Source: Marinomonas alcarazii
Lineage (GTDB): Bacteria > Pseudomonadota > Gammaproteobacteria > Pseudomonadales > Marinomonadaceae
Assembly: GCF_003208215.1 (NCBI RefSeq)
Contig: NZ_QKLW01000008.1
Span: 91,082-155,081, forward strand
Reading direction: 5' to 3'
Length of the DNA stretch: 64,000 nt
Shown: positions 59,535 to 64,000 of the stretch, piece after piece
Layout: each line of letters opens with the position of its first letter
How positions within the stretch are numbered: position 1 is the stretch's first letter
Program-made: the position numbers and the translations under genes
Notes under the pieces: model-generated
The model's input: only the letters and a program-made list of their open reading frames with translations
Database searches by the model: none
Told to the model about the DNA's origin: nothing

Positions 59535-59832
59535 AGTGCTTCCTAAACGAATATAAATCGACAACATGATGTTCTTAGCGACATCTAAGCTGACTGCTAG
59601 TCAAAAAAAACCGAGTAGGAAATATACTCTTTCAACTCTCTTGGCGCAAAGACAGATAACCTCTAAATCGATATGAAAAAAGCATAGAATCGTTAAATTG
59701 GGCGATCAAGGAGGGGTAACAATCGCCTGTTTAAGCGCCTATAATGTCGTCACCATAAGAGGTGACTTACCAACAAAGATAAGTCAAATTGACCGCCCCC
59801 TAGAAAATGATAAATAAAAGGTGCACACCGCC

Positions 59833-60504
59833 ATGACCCAAGACGAATTAAAACAAGCCGTTGCTGAAGCTGCGGTAGCTTACATTCTGCCAATGTTAGA
59901 GACCGACACCATCGTTGGGGTTGGCACGGGTTCCACTGCCAATCTTTTTATTGACGAACTGGCCAAACACAAAAATTTATTTGATGGCACAGTAGCAAGT
60001 TCAGAAGCGTCAGCAGAGCGACTTAAAAAACACGGCATCCCTGTTTATAACCTCAACAGCGTGGATAGCATTCGTGTGTACGTTGACGGTGCGGATGAAT
60101 CAAATGATCATCTACATTTAATTAAGGGCGGTGGTGCTGCATTAACTCGAGAGAAAATCGTGGCAGCATGCAGTGACGAGTTTGTCTGTATTGCAGATGA
60201 ATCCAAGCTAGTAAAATTACTGGGTGATTTTCCACTACCTGTAGAAATCATTCCAATGGCTCGCGGTCACGTCGCACGTGAATTAGTCAAACTAGGTGGG
60301 GATCCGGTTTATCGTGAAGGCGTTGTTACAGACAACGGCAACCATATTTTGGATGTCTATAATTTAGAAATCCTTGATCCTATTGCGCTTGAAAAAAGCA
60401 TCGACGGTATTGTTGGTGTGGTTACAAATGGCTTGTTCGCAAAGCGTTCTGCGGACATTTTGTTGCTGGCGACAAAAGACGGCATCAAGACAATCAAAAA
60501 GTAA
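59833..60504 (+). CDS. rpiA: Ribose-5-phosphate isomerase A
   Basis: 223 residues. Interconverts ribose-5-phosphate and ribulose-5-phosphate. Motifs [14 protein letters not shown], the catalytic DGADES loop (YVDGADESN) and [15 protein letters not shown] at 59833 (MTQDELK, as in E. coli) is preferred over the GTG at 59821 that the open frame allows. A possible -10 TATAAT occurs at 59740 and a small hairpin GTCACC-N6-GGTGAC at 59750 in the leader. Confidence 0.95.
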   Translation: MTQDELKQAVAEAAVAYILPMLETDTIVGVGTGSTANLFIDELAKHKNLFDGTVASSEASAERLKKHGIPVYNLNSVDSIRVYVDGADESNDHLHLIKGGGAALTREKIVAACSDEFVCIADESKLVKLLGDFPLPVEIIPMARGHVARELVKLGGDPVYREGVVTDNGNHILDVYNLEILDPIALEKSIDGIVGVVTNGLFAKRSADILLLATKDGIKTIKK

Positions 60505-60515
60505 CCTGACTGCAT

Positions 60516-60545
60516 GCAAAGCCTCGAAAGTTATTGAGGCTTTGC
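60516..60545 (+). terminator. Terminator of rpiA
   Basis: GCAAAGCCTC-N10-GAGGCTTTGC hairpin, 11 bases past the stop, followed by AATACTTTAAT (weak T tract). Confidence 0.7.
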
Positions 60546-60589
60546 AATACTTTAATAATCCAGCATTAGCACGCTGCGCCTAAAATGAC

Positions 60590-61558
60590 TTAAAACCAGC
60601 GGCTTTTGCGCATCAATATAAACTGACCGCCGCCTAGTGCCACCAAAACCACACAGAACACCCAAAAAGCTGCACCACTGTCTGTACCTGGCATGCCGCC
60701 AATATTGATACCAAACAACCCCGTTAAAAAGCCAAGTGGCATAAAAATACCCGATAGAATAGACAGTACATACATACGAGCATTCATCTTCTCGCCTTGT
60801 AAGTTGGCAAACTCTTCTTGCATTAACAAACAACGCTCACGTAGCGACTCTAGCCCCTCAACATATCGTGTTATATCGTTGGCAGCTTCATGCACTTGTG
60901 ACGTTTGATCCGGTGTCATCCAAGTAAGCGACTCTTGTGCTAATTTATTAATGGCTTCTTTCTGCGGTACAAGAAAACGTCTTAAACGAATAGTTTCAAG
61001 TCGACGCTGTACAAGAGAATCACGCTGATCAGCTTCAATTCCCTCTCCAATACTTTCCTCTAAGTCTGATAATTCATCTTCAAGATCATGGATTATTTTC
61101 GCCATTCGGCCAGTCAGCGTTTCGGTTAACGTAGCCACAATGTCGCCGGTATTCAGCGGACCTTCGTTATTAACAAGATTCTTCACGGTATCTTGCACAG
61201 ACAACAACCGACGGCGACGGCTAGAAACAATAAAGTTAGGCGTTACCCACAGACGTAATGACACCATGTCTGAAGGATTCGAGTCAGGATTTAAATTCAC
61301 CCCTCGTAATGTCAGCAATAAACCGTTCCCCATTCTCACTGCGCGAGGACGCGTTTCTTCTGCGAATAACGCTTCTACTGCGGTCTCGGGAATCCCCTCT
61401 AAACTTGAAAGCCAATCGAACCCTGCCTCTTCAAGACAATCTAAGTGTATCCAGCGACAACCACTTTCAGGAACAACTGTTGGCAAATCAAGTGGCGATA
61501 AAGCCGTCGCGCCACCTTGACCGTTTAATTCTAAATGATGAACGATAAAATCAGGCAT
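60590..61558 (-). CDS. zntB: ZntB/CorA-family zinc transporter
   Basis: 322 residues. Large cytoplasmic N-domain and two C-terminal membrane helices (about 260-283 and 292-315). The CorA signature is changed to GIN followed by IGGMPG, the pattern of ZntB, which moves Zn2+. Ends in MRKSRWF. Convergent with rpiA. Distinct from the true CorA at 1028. Confidence 0.87.
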   Translation of the reverse strand: MPDFIVHHLELNGQGGATALSPLDLPTVVPESGCRWIHLDCLEEAGFDWLSSLEGIPETAVEALFAEETRPRAVRMGNGLLLTLRGVNLNPDSNPSDMVSLRLWVTPNFIVSSRRRRLLSVQDTVKNLVNNEGPLNTGDIVATLTETLTGRMAKIIHDLEDELSDLEESIGEGIEADQRDSLVQRRLETIRLRRFLVPQKEAINKLAQESLTWMTPDQTSQVHEAANDITRYVEGLESLRERCLLMQEEFANLQGEKMNARMYVLSILSGIFMPLGFLTGLFGINIGGMPGTDSGAAFWVFCVVLVALGGGQFILMRKSRWF

Positions 61559-61706
61559 AAAGATTCCTTTTCAGTATTTTGCATAGATTATCCGAAAACA
61601 TCTGTTTCCCCTATTTATTTTGCCTACATATTCCTACCTTGGCTGACACCCAATGTCTAGAGTGGCATAATTTAAACAACTTCAAATAACAAGGAAATGC
61701 CAGATC

Positions 61707-62666
61707 ATGCAAAACCTACCTGATGTTTTAGCATCCAGCGCGACACCAACGTCATTACAAGCCGTGTTAACAGTAACAACTGATACCTGTATCGCGATAT
61801 CTGACGCACTAAAACAAGGCTCGCTAGCAGGAATTTTAGGTATGGCCGGCAATGAAAATGTTCAGGGTGAAGAACAAAAGAAACTGGATGTTATTTCTAA
61901 CGACATGCTAAAAGACGCCCTACTTGCCTGCCCTGCTGTTAGAGCCATTGCCTCAGAAGAAGAGGACTACATTGTTCCTGCTAACACGGATGGTGAATAC
62001 TTTATCGCCTTTGACCCATTAGACGGCTCATCGAATATCGATATTAACGCTATGGTCGGAACCATTTTCTCCATCTACCGCCAAACGGGTGATAAGCCAG
62101 CAACTGAAGAAGATTTCTTGATCCCTGGTAAAGAACAAGTAGCTGCTGGCTATGTTCTATATGGCCCATCAACCATGTTAGTTCTTACCACTGGCAATGG
62201 CGTAAACATGTTTACTTTCGACCCAGTTAATCAGATTTTTACACTGACTAACGAGAACGTTCAAGTAGCAAAAGACACCCAAGAATTTGCCATCAACATG
62301 TCGAACCAGCGCTTCTGGTCTGCCAATATGCAGAACTACGTGAATGATTTAGTAAAAGGCAAAGATGGAACACGTGCTAAGAACTTCAACATGCGCTGGG
62401 TCGCTGCCATGGTAGGTGACGTACATCGTATTCTTTGTCGTGGCGGTATCTTCATCTATCCTTGGGATAACAAAGATCCATCTAAAGCTGGCAAGCTACG
62501 TCTAATGTATGAAGCTAACCCAATGGCCATGCTGCTAGAACAAGCTGGCGGTAAAGCACACTCGCACACGCAGCGTATTCTAGATATCCAACCAGAGGCC
62601 ATTCACCAACGTGTCGCCGTCATTCTAGGCGCAGCAAATGAAGTGGATAAGTGCCTAAGTTATTAA
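61707..62666 (+). CDS. fbp: Fructose-1,6-bisphosphatase, class I
   Basis: 319 residues. Gluconeogenic phosphatase. Metal-binding motif [11 protein letters not shown], upstream EEED (SEEEDYIVP) and C-terminal [18 protein letters not shown], all characteristic of class I FBPase. ATG start with AAGGAAATG spacing before it. Followed by a strong terminator. Confidence 0.95.
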   Translation: MQNLPDVLASSATPTSLQAVLTVTTDTCIAISDALKQGSLAGILGMAGNENVQGEEQKKLDVISNDMLKDALLACPAVRAIASEEEDYIVPANTDGEYFIAFDPLDGSSNIDINAMVGTIFSIYRQTGDKPATEEDFLIPGKEQVAAGYVLYGPSTMLVLTTGNGVNMFTFDPVNQIFTLTNENVQVAKDTQEFAINMSNQRFWSANMQNYVNDLVKGKDGTRAKNFNMRWVAAMVGDVHRILCRGGIFIYPWDNKDPSKAGKLRLMYEANPMAMLLEQAGGKAHSHTQRILDIQPEAIHQRVAVILGAANEVDKCLSY

Positions 62667-62720
62667 CAAAACAGAAATAATGGGCTTTTTGTAGTCCATT
62701 GTGGATAGGTTGACCAAATC

Positions 62721-62755
62721 AAAAAAGGGCAAGCGTTTCCGTTTGCCCTTTTTTA
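62721..62755. terminator. Bidirectional terminator between fbp and wrbA
   Basis: AAAAAAGGGCAA(GC)-loop-TTGCCCTTTTTT with flanking A and T runs; 55 bases after fbp and 13 before the wrbA stop. Confidence 0.92.
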
Positions 62756-62767
62756 TTTTAAATTGCT

Positions 62768-63364
62768 TTATGCGCTTAATTTAGCCGCAATCTCAGCCAC
62801 ATGCTTACCTTGGAATCGAGCCATCGCTATTTCTTTATCTGAAGGCATACGACTACCATCAGCACCTGCAATGGTTCCCGCTCCTAGAGGTGATCCCCCT
62901 TTGACTTCACTTATATCCGCCAATTCTGGACAAGAATAAGGTAATCCCACAACGACAAAACCATGATGAAATAAAGTCGTATGAAAAGACTGTACAGTGG
63001 TTTCATTGCCGCCACCCGTACCAGTGGAAGTAAAGACACTGCCCACTTTACCAACGAGCTTGCCTTGAGCCCACAAACCACCAGTCATATCTAGGAAGTT
63101 ACGCATTTGAGACGCCATATTACCGAAGCGGGTTGGCGAGCCAAAAATAACAGCATCATAATCCGCTAACTCTTCAGGCTTAGCAACGGGAGCTTGCTGA
63201 TCCAACTTGATACCCGCATTCTTCGCCACATCTTCCGGCATCAACTCAGGCACGCGCTTAACATCGACATGCGCACCGCCACTGCGAGCACCTTCGGCAA
63301 CCTCTTGTGCCATTTTTTCGATGTGACCATAGCTTGAATAGTAAAGAACCAATACTTTTGTCAT
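62768..63364 (-). CDS. wrbA: NAD(P)H:quinone oxidoreductase, WrbA family
   Basis: 198 residues, flavodoxin-like. FMN phosphate loop [11 protein letters not shown] (about 9-19), [18 protein letters not shown] (about 75-92) and [11 protein letters not shown] are WrbA signatures. Two-electron quinone reduction protects from redox stress. ATG with AGGAAGGAG upstream. Convergent with fbp. Confidence 0.94.
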   Translation of the reverse strand: MTKVLVLYYSSYGHIEKMAQEVAEGARSGGAHVDVKRVPELMPEDVAKNAGIKLDQQAPVAKPEELADYDAVIFGSPTRFGNMASQMRNFLDMTGGLWAQGKLVGKVGSVFTSTGTGGGNETTVQSFHTTLFHHGFVVVGLPYSCPELADISEVKGGSPLGAGTIAGADGSRMPSDKEIAMARFQGKHVAEIAAKLSA

Positions 63365-64000
63365 CTCAAACTCCTTCCTTTATTTAAAATGTCATTTCAT
63401 TGTAGACCTGATTTCCAAAAATTAAAGGGAATAGTTAGAGTTCAAACTTATTTGAACTTTATTTGGACATTAATGAAGACTATCTTCAAAAACCAACCTA
63501 ACAAGACAAACATAAGTGAATTGGTGAGCAAATAGAGAAGCGAGTAATAAGGGACAACCTATTCTGATAGATGGCACAGGCAATCTCTTTTAATGACGCG
63601 CCCAGATAGACAAATAAGGCGTTCTCTTTTGATGACCCGCGCAGACGCGTCGGAGTATGAAACAGGCACAAACTGAGTACGAGAGGGTAAGCCATTACTA
63701 CGTGGCATGAATTCAGATAGACGACATAAGGCGCGCTCTTTTGATGACCCGCGCAGACGCGTCGAAGAATGAGACAGGCGCAAGCGGGGCACAAAAGAGC
63801 AAGCCATTGCTGCAGGAGCAAGGCCACAGTTGCAGTAAGAGCAAGCCATTACAGCGTAGCCTATTGATTCACCAAAACGAAAAAACCTGGCTTTGGAGCA
63901 CGATACGACGACCACAATGATCTGAAGCGGTGCTTCATCCCCTTCGGGCATCCTGCGGATGTCTTCCACTAGCACCTTCGGTGCATCGTGTAATCACATG
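63365..64000. other. Gene-free repeat-rich region at the right edge
   Basis: About 636 bases without a supported gene. It contains the wrbA promoter region, the direct repeats at 63577-63839, and from 63880 to the end several nested GC-rich hairpins (for example CATCC-TGC-GGATG near 63949 and GCACC-TTC-GGTGC at 63972-63984). The open frames here read through the repeats and are Cys/Ser/Leu-rich and not protein-like. Confidence 0.7.
63577..63839. repeat. Degenerate ~112-bp direct repeats
   Basis: Two adjacent copies, 63616-63727 and 63728-63839, share the segment CTCTTTTGATGACCCGCGCA, continuing as GACGCGTCG, and later GACAGGC and AAGCCATT; a shortened copy (63577-63615) precedes them. The GACCCGCGCAGACGCGTC core is itself near-palindromic. 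Further partial AAGCCATT units follow to about 63850. Function unknown; looks like an expanding intergenic repeat family. Confidence 0.75.

Noticed and set aside
63577..63850. CRISPR array
   Set aside because: Repeat units are about 112 bp, degenerate and adjacent, without uniform spacers or nearby cas genes.
63498..63975. Two minus-strand frames of 109 and 138 codons near the right edge
   Set aside because: They read through the direct repeats, overlap each other in different frames and have Cys/Leu/Ser-rich, repeat-derived composition.

Overview
The window reads as chromosomal DNA of a marine gammaproteobacterium, most likely Marinomonas or a close relative in the Oceanospirillales. That placement is inferred from gene content and protein character; no search was run. 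Conserved gammaproteobacterial synteny is visible in two places: rpmE / priA / ftsN-like / hslVU / DUF971 / ubiJ, and mrcA diverging from a pil/hof cluster followed by aroK-aroB-damX and then gltB-gltD. No rRNA, tRNA, CRISPR array, IS element or prophage was recognised.

Layout. 0-7.7 kb: an exbB/exbD pair (exbD cut by the window edge), corA, a putative periplasmic copper-handling pair (duplicated-DUF305 lipoprotein plus a small His/Cys membrane protein), two drug exporters (MATE and Bcr/CflA-type MFS) and a divergent LysR regulator. 7.7-17 kb: a seven-gene minus-strand sugar operon in transcription order chvE-like binding protein, gguA, gguB, gguC/araD1, sugar dehydrogenase (SDR), L-arabonate dehydratase, alpha-ketoglutarate semialdehyde dehydrogenase. 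Together these form an uptake system and the non-phosphorylative L-arabinose route to 2-oxoglutarate. 17-27 kb: Kef-type antiporter, a DUF6435 small protein, gltBD and damX. 27-34 kb: aroB, aroK, a reduced HofQ/PilQ-type competence or pilus cluster, and mrcA. 34-43 kb: malic enzyme, thermonuclease, rpmE, priA, SPOR protein, hslVU with a heat-shock promoter, DUF971 protein and ubiJ.

43.3-52.2 kb is the accessory part of the window. It is a microcin-like peptide export and modification island on the minus strand: HlyD/CvaA-type adaptor, stand-alone LuxR-type HTH protein, two small hydrophobic ORFs, an intact double-glycine-leader precursor, a degenerate second precursor whose tail runs in frame into a JmjC/cupin-4 oxygenase, a C39-peptidase ABC exporter and a two-domain M16 metallopeptidase. 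The island is bracketed by intact ubiJ on the left and a decayed, internally deleted second ubiJ copy on the right, which dates it as an insertion or recombination event. The combination of class II-type leader, Fe(II)/2-oxoglutarate oxygenase and M16 protease is the best candidate for an undescribed system here.

52.2-64 kb returns to housekeeping genes: a multi-PAS soluble chemotaxis-type transducer, EamA exporter, asparaginase, argS, ilvA, rpiA, zntB-like transporter, fbp and wrbA. The window ends in a non-coding region of roughly 112-bp degenerate direct repeats and nested hairpins. Most operons end in clear intrinsic terminators, one of which (rpmE) lies inside the start of the next reading frame.
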